30,350 nucleotides of DNA. Origin: Azolla pinnata. Taxonomy: Eukaryota > Streptophyta > Polypodiopsida > Salviniales > Salviniaceae. Below, one piece after another: positions 1-10,233 of the stretch. Numbering within the stretch: position 1 is the first letter of the stretch; each line of letters begins with the position of its first letter. The stretch is from assembly GCA_037176905.1 (NCBI GenBank), contig JBBBWG010026867.1, positions 42,017-72,366 on the forward strand. The letters are read 5' to 3'. Both the position numbers and the translations under genes were made by a program. The notes beneath the pieces were generated by a model. That model did not search any database, was not told the origin of the DNA, and saw only the letters and a list, made by a program, of their open reading frames with translations.

Positions 1-502
1 GAGGAGGAGGAGGAGGAGGAGGAGGATGACGACGACGCAGAGAGGTTCTTACAGATCGAGGATCCATCCAGACGCGAGCCTGAGGAGGATCGACTGAGCT
101 GATGATGATGCTGATGCTGATGTTGATGCTGATGTTGACGTTGCTGTTGATGATGATGCTGATGCTGATGTTGATCCTGATGTTGACGTTGCTGTTGATG
201 ATGATGGGGATGGAGATGGAGATGGAGATGGCGATGGCGGGGAGGGTTCTTGGCAGGATCGGGCGCTTCAGAGCAGGCGGCGTCCCTGCGGCCGAGAGAT
301 CCCAAGATGAGCCTCGATCTCTCAGACATGAGCAGATGCTGGTGATGGCGATGGCGTTGATGGCGATGGTGATGGCGATGGTGATGGCGATGGTCTTGGG
401 GCGGCCAGGGATGTGGTAGGAAGCGTGAGCGATGGTGGCTATGGCGATGAAGACGGACGTGGTCGAGCTCTTGGCTATGGCGATGGCGATGCTGCTGAGG
501 AT

Positions 503-534
<32 letters not shown>

Positions 535-2036
535 AGATGACGAAGATGGACGTGGTCGAGCTCGAGCTCCTGGCTATGGCGATGGAGCTGCTGCGCAGGC
601 GAGCTCGGGATGATCTGACAGGCGTTCCTGCCTCCGCAGGAATCGTCGACGATGGAGTTGAATCGGAACCTGCTGCTGCTTCGCCGCGCCTGCATCAGGC
701 CCCGCTTCATCTCGCGCAGAGGCTTCAGCTTCTTCGCCAGCGATCGCCATGGCGTCAGATTCCTGCACTGGTAAGGGCCAGATCGATCTCTGCAGCCATG
801 GCTATGGAAGCTCCACCATCGCTCCTCGTCTTCTTCTTCTCCATCTCCATCTCCATCTCCTTCTTCTCCTTCTTCTCCTTCTGCTGCTTCTTCTTCGTCA
901 TCATGACCTTCGCCATCGCCATCGCCATCGCCATCGCCCCTGCCTCGGACTGTGGCCTTCAGCCCGGATTTAGGGTTTCCCGTCGCCATCGCTGCTTGCC
1001 TGTCCACGCAAACCCTGTACTTCGACAGATCCTCTGAGAACGATCCGATCTTGGAGCCGCCATAGCCATAGCCGTAGCCGTTCCGCTCCTCCATCTCCGT
1101 CTCCGTCTCCGTCTCTGTCTCCGTCTCCGTCTCCGTCTCCATCGCCATCGCCCTGCTCCGCTCCTGCCTCTCTTTCCTCTGCTTCGCCGACCTGATCAGC
1201 TTCGCAAGCATGCATCGCCATAGCGACAGGCTCTCCAGCAGCTTCCCCTTCATGAGGCAATGGCCGCTGCTGCTGCTGCTGCTGCCGCTGCTGCTGTAGG
1301 GATGGCGATGGCGATGGCGATGGTCCATGGGATTGCGTGATGAAGCCTGATGAGAGCCCTCGGTAGAGCTGGCCCAGAAGCTAGCGCCATGGCGAGACCT
1401 GAAGCTCCAAGACCTGGCAACATGCGGAGCGCAGGTAGCGGCTGGAAGGTACGGGTTAGGGTTAGGGTTAGGGTTAGCGGTGGGAAGCTTCTTGTCCTTG
1501 GAAACCCTAAACCGCTCCTGTGGAGGGCTCCATCTGCAGTAATCCAGCTTGAAAGCTTCGTCTTCCTCCTCCTCTTCTTGTCTGCCATGCTCGCCTTCGC
1601 CATGGCCCTGATCGCGATCGCCGCCATGGATCGGAGCTCGGGGGCAAGCAGCAGAGAGAGATTGCAGCAGATGGAGCCTCGGGTGGGGCTGGAGCGGGAG
1701 GATCTGGCCTTTGAAGAAGAGCTCATCCGCAGGGGCGAGATAGGTCGGAGCTTGATGGGGATGGTGGTGGCGATGGCGATGATGATGGCCGGAGGGAGCA
1801 CAGAAGCCGGCTATGGCGGCGGCGGCGGCGCTCTGATCTTCAAGCAAAGCGATGGGGGAAGCTGCGGGAGAGAGGGTGGGAAGAGGATCGAATGCATTGA
1901 AGCCGATGAAGATGGAGCTGCTCTGATCTTGCAGAGATGCAACAATGGAGGAAGAAGAAGAAGAAGAAGAAGAAGCAGAAGAAGCAGAAGCAGAAGCAGA
2001 TGATGATGATGATGATGATGATGAAGAAGAGTCCAT
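1..2036 (-). CDS. Membrane-associated kinase regulator-like protein (BKI1/MAKR type), 3' end outside window
   Basis: One minus-strand frame is free of stops from 2084 down to the left edge, almost 700 codons; the first ATG is at 2036. The product starts with a Ser/Ala run. It then has an FIGFNAFDPLPTLSP segment and, at residues 103-115, ADELFFKGQILPL followed by a Pro/His/Leu-rich stretch. An A/S-D-E/D-L-F-F-x-G-x-LPL motif after a Ser-rich N-terminus is a feature I associate with plant BKI1/MAKR and related proteins, which bind the plasma membrane and restrain receptor kinases. Further on are an Asn-Pro run made by telomere-type DNA (about 188-197), a basic segment starting MKGKLLESLSLW (262), a GYGYGYGG patch (about 320), Gly-Asp and Glu runs, a basic AKKLKPLREMKRG segment and long His/Gln tracts. 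The tracts come from GATGGC-type hexamers and CAT/CAG triplets and may be expansions. An intron inside the low-complexity part cannot be excluded. The reading frame is better supported than the family name. Confidence 0.5.
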
Positions 2037-2041
2037 GAAGG

Positions 2042-2340
2042 AGATGGAGAGAAGAAGAAGGAGAAGCAGGGATTTCTTGTTTTTTTAGGGTTTAGGGCAC
2101 AGAATCAGAGCCATGGAGATGGAGGAAGAAGATGGAGAAGCAGGGCTTCTTTTTTAGGGTTTAGGGCACAGAGAAGAACAGAGGGTTTTAGGGTTAGGGC
2201 ACAGAATCAGAGCCATGGAGATGGAGGAAGAAGATGGAGATGCAGGGGTTTCTTTTTTAGGGCTTAGGGCACAGAGAAGAACAGAGGGTTTTAGGGTTAG
2301 GGCACACCAAATCAGAGCCATGGAGATGGAGGAAGAAGAA
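2042..2340. repeat. About 103-bp tandem repeat with telomere-like core
   Basis: A unit containing GAGCCATGGAGATGGAGG, a purine run, TTTTTTAGGGTTTAGGGCACAG and AGGGTTTTAGGGTTAGGG recurs with starts near 2108, 2210 and 2315. Periods are 102 and 105 bp, and a partial degenerate copy lies at about 2042-2107. It sits directly upstream of the minus-strand reading frame starting at 2036, so it would form part of its promoter or 5' UTR. Short plus-strand reading frames here are repeat translations. Confidence 0.85.
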
Positions 2341-2397
2341 GGAGAAGGAGAAGAAGAAGAAGAAGAAGAAGCAGCAGTTGATGGGCTATATAAACAA

Positions 2398-2440
2398 ACA
2401 TATATATAGATAGAGATAGATAGATAGATAGATATACAGT
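2398..2440. repeat. TATA/GATA microsatellite
   Basis: A short ATATAT run passes into four to five GATA units. Confidence 0.85.
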
Positions 2441-2514
2441 GTATACTGTATACCTGTGTCATGTCAATAGAAGAGGCCATAGATCTTCTTCTCCATCTTT
2501 GGAGCAGAAAAAAC

Positions 2515-2575
2515 AGAGATCTCTGATCTCCATCTCCATCTCCATCTCTGATCTCTGATCTCTGATCTCCATGAC
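2515..2575. repeat. GATCTC/CATCTC simple repeat
   Basis: Alternating GATCTCT and CATCTC hexamers form a short array. Confidence 0.7.
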
Positions 2576-2577
2576 TA

Positions 2578-3790
2578 GCCCCAGCTCCAGCTTTTGGTTC
2601 CTTCTCAACCATTTTTGGAGTCTGAGCTGTGTAGCTCAACAAGCTCAAGCTTTGATTGAAGCTCAATGGCCATCTATTGAGCAGCTCCAGCTCCAGCATT
2701 TGGTTTCTTTCCAATCATTTGGGAGTCTGAGCTAGCTCAAGCTCAAGCTTTGATTGAAGCTCAGAGGCTATCCACTGAGCAGCTCCAGCTCCAGCTCCAG
2801 CTCCAGCTTTTGGTTTGTGTCAATCATTTTGGAGTCTGATCAAGCTCAAGCTCAAGCTGTTCAAGGGCTATCTATTGAGCATCTCCAGTTCCAGCTCCAG
2901 CTTTTGGTTTCTTTTCAATCATTTTGGAAGCTCAAGCTTGAGGCTTTTGATTCTATCCATTGAGCAGGCTCCAGCTTTTGGTTTGTTTCAATCATTTTGG
3001 AGTCTGATCAAGCTCAAGCTCAAGCTGTTCAAGGGCTATCTATTGAGCAGCTCCAGCTCCAGCTCCAGCTTTTGGTTTCTTTTCAATCATTTTGGAAGCT
3101 CAAGCTGAGGCATTTGATTGAAGCTCAATGGCTATCCATTGAGCAGACTCCAGCTTTTGGTTTCTTTCAATCATTTTGGAGTCTGATCAAGCTCAAGCTC
3201 AAGCTGTTCAAGGGCTATCTATTGAGCAGCTCCAGTTCCAGCTCCAGCTTTTGGTTTCTTTTCAATCATTTGGGAGTCTGATCAAGATCAAGCTCATGCT
3301 CAAGCTTTGATTGAAGCTCAATGGCTATCTATTGACCAGCTCCAGCTCCAGCTTTTGGTTTCCTTCCATCATTTTGGCGTCTGATCAAGCTCAAGCTCAA
3401 GTTGTTCAAGGGCTATCTATTGAGCAGCTCCAGTTCAAGCTCCAGCTTTTGGTTTTTTTTCCATCCTTTTGGAGTCTAAGCAAGCTCAAGCTTTGATTGA
3501 AGCTCAATGGCTATCTATTGAGCACCTCCAGTTCCAGCTCTGTCTAGCATTTGGTTTCTTTCCAATCATTTTGGAGTCTGAGCAAAAGCTCAAGCTCAAG
3601 CTTTGATTCACCTGCTGGAAAGTTCCCGCTCCAGCTTTTGGTTTCTTTTAAATCACTTTGGAGCCTGAGCTAAGCTCAAGCTTTGATTTACCAGCTTGCA
3701 GCTCTCAGTGGCCAGCTCAAGCTCAAGCTCAAGCCCAAGCTCAAGCTCAAGCTTTTGATTTCCTTTTAATCAGCTTGGGGCTCCCAATGG
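2578..3790. repeat. Minisatellite array, unit about 70-110 bp, roughly a dozen copies
   Basis: The core AGCTTTTGGTTTCTTTTCAA plus TCATTTTGGAGTCTGA is followed by CAAGCTCAAGCT hexamers and GGCTATCTATTGAGCAGCTC. It recurs near 2697, 2806, 2900, 2972, 3068, 3150, 3246, 3350, 3444, 3545 and 3640. Two adjacent monomers often form a higher-order unit of about 166-178 bp. Copies decay toward the right end. Open frames across it have no start context or domain and are treated as repeat translations. Confidence 0.9.
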
Positions 3791-4252
3791 CTGCCTAAAG
3801 CTCATTTCTGACAGCTTGAGGCCCAGCCATTGGCATCCCCGATCAGAAATCAACCACAAAAATGACCTAAAACCATATGGCTAATGGATCCTAAAATTTC
3901 AGAAACAAGATTTCATCACAAACACCGATCCCCTGAACTTCTTGATCTTTTGCGGTGTGTTTTACGGATGCAATCCGACTCCTATAGAAGAAATGCAAAT
4001 CGACAAACTGTTGCATAACCATATACCGATCAGATGGCAAAGAATTTTTACACACAATTCATGGCAGGTTCGATTACAGCATGTTAGATGAACAGAAGCC
4101 TCTTCAACGGAGAGTGGCATTGCATTTGAGCAAATTAGGGTGAGAAAAACAAAACAGACCCTTCAATTACCTCATGGATTTGTTTCTTTTCTTCACCCAA
4201 AAACAGATATCAACAGAGGGAGAGGGAGAGTTAGAGAGCTCTTTGCAGGTCC
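3791..4252. other. Spacer, no gene seen
   Basis: Unique AT-rich sequence lies between the minisatellite and the stop codon of the minus-strand gene at 4253-8822. The right part should hold that gene's 3' UTR. No further coding signal was found. Confidence 0.6.
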
Positions 4253-7200
4253 TTACATAGGATGAATGGATTCTTCATAGTAGTCACCCTTGAAGTAGGA
4301 TTGGTAGACTTGCAAGAGATACGATGCCCGGTTGCGTACCTTGAAAAGAAATACAGGATAATGTGATCAAGTTGATCATCATAGAGTCACCATTTCTTCA
4401 CAATCACAGAGCTCTACCCACAAGCACAATCCACCTAAGAATATGGAATATATACACAACGAACAGTAGAAACAGAGACATACACATGTATGCACTCAGA
4501 ATACACAATACATACACTTCATGCACATATGTGCATAACATACATACATATATAAATATCCATCTACAACATTCGCAAGCACGCGCAAGCACTTCATACA
4601 TGAATGTACATAACCTTCATATGTACTGACCTATATGCTATATGTATATGCAGGCACACAATACAACTAGAGTTTGTATATACATGTGAAGGAAAGAACA
4701 CACAAGAGGCAGGGCTTCCACACACACCTTTGTAGCATATGGTCTCCAGTCTGTGCTCGAGATTTGGAACGAGCACGACTTCAGGAAGAGGATCCACGAC
4801 TCTAATGCGGCTTTATCAGCCTCGAATTCGGCACGCGACCAAAACCAGACATCGGCCATCGACATCTGCAGATACAGCTTATCGTAGCCCTCGCTTTTCT
4901 TCTTGATGTCCGTCTCCTGGAAGACGGACAGGATTTCCCAGGTATCACAAGAGAATGCCTGCAGCAAAATGCAGAAAGGCAGGAACATTACCCCCTTTGG
5001 CCAATGAATGGGTTTGGTACCAGCTCCATTACTTAGGCTTAATTTGAATTTATCAGCATATATAGGTTTACCCGAGGAAACATTTCTTGTCTCATAAATT
5101 CATACCTTGAACAGAAACGAAGAGATACCTGGACATTACTGAACCGGAAGAAGAAATGAATAGCTACTGAGCTTTGAAGGTTATTCATTCGAGTTTCTTT
5201 ACTGTCCAATGCGTAGGTCAATTTTACACAGTTCACAACTTGCCTTTCCTTCCTAGATCAAATAATGTTGGAATAAAATTCATTACATCAAACTAGAGAA
5301 GGAAATAAACAGGAAATTGCAGCAAAATCAAGCATTTTGCAAGTCAAATACTTTGTCAAGTCCACTGCAATTTTCTGCCTTGAGTTTGCCCATTCATCTT
5401 CTGTAAGAGCTTTGACCATGCAACTTAAGCACTCCTTAACTAAAACACTACATTTCAGAATGTTACGATCCAATAAGAATGTAGCTACCACCACCACAAA
5501 ATATTGAATATCTTCCTCTGAATATGACAAGTGGGCTTCTCTGCTCATAAACAATAGTGTATATTAATACTGATGAAACACAATATTCAATGAGATAAGC
5601 CATAACCGAGAATTGATACCTCTTCTTGAACACCATTATCAGAAGAGACAACAAGGACTCAAAGTTTTGTGGTGGGCCCTTTCCAGACTTTTTAATGCCT
5701 GTTAAAAGCACAAATTTATTTAAAGGTTTGGCAATTACCTGAGCAATTATTGCAAGTGTTTTACAAAACAAATATGCAAAAACAGGTATTGATTGTGCTC
5801 GTTGGTCCTAAGGAGAAACGCTTCTTGAAGTACATGTACCTTAAATTCACTTACCTTCTTTTATCTGATTTTTGGGTGTTACAGATCCAACAAGTCCATA
5901 GTCTTCTAGAATTTCAATGATTGACTTGCAGGATGGAAGCCAAGACAAAACTGGAAGCTCTTGCTGTTGGATATATAGGACATTAATGATGCATCATCAA
6001 GTGATAACTTGTACAACCATGCAAGCATGAATATCCCGAAAATTACCTGTAAATAATCGCAGAGAAAATGACAAGAAGCTCTCTCTACATTCTTGTCACA
6101 TGTGTATATCACTGCTAACAGCATGGCAAAATATATGAATAAATCTTCACTACTACATTCGGTTTTATGTGTACATGAATGTACATATGCACATGTATAT
6201 GTATGTGTGTGTTTGTGTGTCAACATGAAACCATCAGCATACTTGTATGAAATATCCAATGCATGATTTCATTATCAAGCTTAGATCGAAATGACCACAT
6301 CCATCCATTTACCAGAAGTCCTGTCATAAGAGCCTCAGCAGTCTGCTCTGTAAATACATGAAAAGAAAATTTTTTAGAGTTTGACATATTCAGCAGCCAT
6401 TCACATTCCAAGAGGAAACTATAGGACCGGAGCCAGATATGTCACAGCTTACAAGTAATAGAATGGAAGAACAAGCATGGTATGAATGGAAAAGAAACAA
6501 AATAAACTGAATTAGCAGACAAATCAAAGATAAATACATGAGCAAATATACAACCATGACATGAATGAAACGACGTTAAAATTAAAACAGATGACAAAAG
6601 GAAATACAAAAATAAATAGATACCAATGAATGATATGCTTAAACATTTTATTGCTTGAAAATCTTTCTCTAACATAATAACATGTGCATGTGAACGTACA
6701 AATATTTAATGATCTCAACAGAGATGTGACGAGATACTATTTAACAAAAGAAAAATACAAAAACCCACCATTTTCTGCAGCAGGCGCTGGAGGATATTCA
6801 GCTGTCCGTTGCTTTGCACTAAGAAAGGTTTCTATAATGGGGCTTCTTATCTTTAAAGGAACAAACTTTTCTCTCTTCTGTCAGATAAAGCCAGACATTG
6901 AGCACGTGGAGAAAATCTATGTTAAGCAAAAACTGAATATTCAATGTGTCATGAGCACACACTTGAGCATAAAATACTGTCTCCCCCCATTTGGGAACTT
7001 CTACAATGGCTCCATTCGCCTGTACCTACACATTGATAGCTAGGGCATAAGCATGTAACTCAAGACAATTCGATGGTGTCTCATAAAAATAAGCGTATGA
7101 CCAACTGATAGCTGGCAGTAATTACTTTCACCACATCATCTTTAGAGAACATTTTAATTGTTGCAGTTTAACAGCTTGTTTATTGTTATTGGCAGATGAT

Positions 7201-8822
7201 TTTTCCATATTAAATTAGTCTATTTATAAAGAATGAGCCTTTGATACTCTACACACAGAACCAATAAAATAGAGGCATATGAATCTCTTCAGCTTTTGAA
7301 GCACCTAAAGTCAAAACTCTGAGGGAAAATCTTCGAATTAATGAAAATTGGTACAAGAGACTTAAACGAAAACCAATCCAAAAACACGGAGCAAACAGCA
7401 ACGCCTATCTCAGTTCAAAGGTTATTTCGGCATTAAGGAAGTATTTCACACAATCTAATAATACATAACTTAAAGCTACCTCAGATGTTTTTAGTCTTAA
7501 CAAATTTTATCCACATACACTTACGTTCGGTAACTGATACCTGCTGTTCACAACAATGCACTAGGCCTTCAAATTGAAGCTCTTTCTCGGTTTTAGGCTC
7601 AAATTCATCTTCCGATTCTTCTGAATCAGGAACAACCATCTTAGAGTGCTTTAATTTTTGATCCCGCATTCTTCCTCTCTCTTTGTAATGATCTTTCAAA
7701 AGATCATCGATATTACAGGTTCTATAGCGCCTTCCAAAAGGAAAACAACAATAAAGATGATTAAATAACAATAGCTACAATCTCTCTCATTTTCTCTCTC
7801 TGGATTTCATTTTCTGTGCAGGGTTAGGGTTGTCTTCTATACATTGTTGAAGTTTTGTTTTCTGTATGAAATAAAGGTTCCACTTTTCTGTGCAAATCAC
7901 AGATTAATTGTAGACTCCTTCTGCAAAGCTACGCATGAGTCACCATTGAGCAAACAGTTTGGTAGCCAACACCTATCTCTCATTTTTTCCCCTCATAGTT
8001 AACAGTGACATGCTGCCCCTTGCAAAAGGTGTGTATTTACAATTGAATATGTACATCATAAAGCCCTTTAGTTCATGAAGCAATGCCAGTGCCTTTACGG
8101 TAACTACTATATGATATTTAGATCTTTTCATAGGAGAGTTAACATACAATACATACACATACAAACCCAGGGTATCTCTTAAACACCGGGGCTTGAAACC
8201 GTGACTAAAAACCATATGTATTGTGTTATTGAGTATCTAATATTTGAGTTTACGAGTCATTAAAACCCAATATCACCTGATGGAGGTGTTTGTCCATGCA
8301 AGCAAAATGATTTGAGTTAGAAAACAAGAACACAAACTTGAGCTCGAAGGATTCAAGTATGCTCAAGCTGAGATGGTACGACTAGAAAGAAAAACAAAGG
8401 TGAAGTAGCAGGGCTTGGAAGAAAATAATCAATCATGTTGAGAACTCCTTGTAAACATCTTCCACCCAACCCAATTCTTACACCAACAAAAACCATGCAC
8501 TCTCAAATGCCACACATTCATCAGTAAATTCATTGAAGGTCAAGTTTCAGCACCCAATTCTTCGTGTAACGCGTGAAAAAAAGTTCATTTTTGGTCTCAT
8601 AGGTGATATGATCTTGGAATAAGACAATCTAGTCTCGCCGTCCCAAGAGCATATATGATATTGGAAGATCATAATACAATCCCTAGAAACAAAGCAAACT
8701 TACTTGCTTTTGGGTCTCCGCTTGGAGGCATTGTGTGCAGGGACGGAAGAAGTAGACGAAGGTGGGCTGTCCCGGAGCCAGCTATCGTCCTGAATCATCG
8801 CATCAAAATCATCATAGCCCAT
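4253..8822 (-). CDS. Probable SMC5/6 localization/loading factor-like protein (SLF2/ASAP1-like), 12 exons, 475 aa
   Basis: Twelve exons join in one frame with GT-AG introns: 8822-8704, 7730-7541, 7019-6963, 6877-6769, 6347-6243, 6046-6009, 5963-5855, 5698-5620, 5540-5352, 5243-5129 (or from 5252), 4958-4728 and 4339-4253 (TAA). The protein begins MGYDDFDAMIQDDSWL. It has a basic KRRPKSKRYR patch, then IDDLLKDHYKERGRMRDQ and an acidic PDSEESEDEFEP stretch at 74-85. The rest looks mainly helical: EVPKWGETVFYAQ, FVPLKIRSPIIETFLSA, QELPVLSWLPSCKSIIEIL, DVWFWSRAEFEADKAALESW and a C-terminus ending YYEESIHPM. The acidic linker, the LLK-type entry and a length close to Arabidopsis ASAP1 suggest the CANIN/FAM178 family, which links SMC5/6 to DNA. 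This name is recalled from family features and is tentative. The exon structure is firm. No membrane segment or signal peptide is seen. Confidence 0.72.
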
Positions 8823-9013
8823 GAGAAAGGGGAGAAAAACAGCAGCAGAACAGAATGAAAGGGGAAATGGAAGGAAAGATATGAGATTCAAAAACCATTT
8901 CGAGGGAGTTTTGGGCATATTCCAGGCCCTGCCCCTGCAACAAGAAGATCCCCCAAATTTAGAATCTCATTTTTTGCCCCTTAAAGGAACCCATGGAAGA
9001 GGCAAGAGAAGTA

Positions 9014-9064
9014 GGCCTAAACCCTAAACCCCGAATCCTAAACCCTAAACCCTAAACCCTAAAC
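9014..9064. promoter_or_regulatory. Telobox cluster (CCCTAAA)n upstream of the 8822 start
   Basis: Five to six CCCTAAA-type units, two of them altered, lie about 190-240 bp upstream of the ATG of the minus-strand gene. Plant teloboxes of this form are common in promoters of S-phase and translation genes. A promoter role is inferred from position. The cluster could also be an interstitial telomere remnant. Confidence 0.55.
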
Positions 9065-9067
9065 TCT

Positions 9068-9245
9068 GCCTAAGCTTAAAAAAGCTTGAGAAAGCGGGGT
9101 TTTTAAGTAAGGATTATCGGCTTCAAGCACAAAAGTAGGGCTTCACAGGACAATGGCGTCGATCCACAACCTCCGCCTAATCTTAAAGAGCTACTGAAAG
9201 CAGGCTTTTAAGTCAGGAGTATCGTGCTCAAACCACATCCCGGTT
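9068..9245. repeat. Imperfect direct duplication, about 105 bp
   Basis: The stretch from CCTAAGCTTAAAAAAGCTTG to AAGTAAGGATTATCGGCTTC recurs about 105 bp later as CCTAATCTTAAAGAGCTACTG to AAGTCAGGAGTATCGTGCTC. Both keep GAAAGC and TTTTTAAGT-like blocks. Confidence 0.6.
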
Positions 9246-10233
9246 GTCATCGACTGCGTTCAACAGAGGCACAATGGGCAAGCATTTTAAGGGAGAATGG
9301 CATGAAATCTGCTCGTGAACATCTGGCTAAGTTTGGAGAGTGTTAGGGGTAGTAGGAAGGTTCTAATAGCCACCTTTATTCCCCACGACTTCAACGTGAA
9401 CCATAGACCTAGCGTTGTGAATGGCACTGGCTACTTCGAAACCAATCCATCGCATGTAAAACATTGTTTGCGTTGTTTCTGTATGTGTTATTATCTAGGT
9501 CAGCCCAAATTATGGCCTTAATCCTGAACATGAATTGAACACAATTTCAATGGCTGGTTGTACATGGAGATTTGATAGCTTATGGGGGTTATTCTCTGGA
9601 TTTTCAAAAATAAGGAGGAGAAAGCAGCTCTTAGAGCTATTTGATCTCACAATTTTGATTATTACACCCAAAAACATCGATCATGTCCACAATCACAGGC
9701 AAACGAGCAAAAAACGATGGTGATGCTATTCCAAAAATAACATTTCAAGGGGCAGTTTTTGGTATACAGCATTCGACAACAGTTTTGCCGCAGTTCATCA
9801 TCTTGAATCAGTAGCTTATGCAATAATAAGATAGGCTGGTATCATCAAAGATAAGTCTCTGTCATTTATCTGCAATTTAGTCAAAATCCTCCTCTAAACA
9901 AACAAATTACATTGACAAGCCAGGTGAAGCACAACCCAGAAACCAAGCAAGATCATCACTTTAACATCAATATGGATGTGCACTGGCTTGCTCGTTATAC
10001 GACTGGTACACAAAGGGCAGTACCATCTCAAATCAAGGAAGAAAAAGTCCAATTAGAGTTGTGCACCTTCAAGGGAAGAATCGGCAAACCGAGAGCTGTC
10101 GATACAATTGGCTACAGACGATAAAACTAAAGATGCCAACACTTAACATTGTCAGCCAATTGAGGCAGCCCAATATGTTCGTAAGCCAAGAAAAAGCATA
10201 TAAAATCATTGACTCCCTCTGGAAAGAGATGCT
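9246..10233. other. Spacer between PRP19 3' end and next minus-strand gene, no gene seen
   Basis: About 1 kb follows the PRP19 stop codon in its transcription direction. Short open frames on the plus strand lack domain-like content, and I found no splice-consistent chain. The segment next to 10233 is expected to be PRP19 3' UTR. Confidence 0.5.

Noticed and set aside
1-102. Plus-strand open frame with Glu/Asp run ending in TGA at 102, as a gene 3' end
   Set aside because: It is the complement of the Ser-rich part of the longer minus-strand frame and has no further support.
1350-2003. Plus-strand 217-codon ORF with a hydrophobic stretch resembling a signal peptide
   Set aside because: It shares codon borders with the minus frame, has long Arg/Ser repeat tails and no recognisable domain. 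The opposite strand carries the ADELFFKG motif.
2754-3496. Ser/Leu/Gln-rich plus-strand ORFs in the minisatellite
   Set aside because: The peptides repeat with the DNA unit and appear in several frames.
2578-3790. CRISPR-like array
   Set aside because: Unit spacing is irregular, the whole unit is repeated including the would-be spacers, and this is plant nuclear DNA.
8655-9027. Plus-strand ORFs antisense to the first exon at 8822-8704
   Set aside because: They are shadows of the spliced minus-strand gene and its 5' region, with no domain content.
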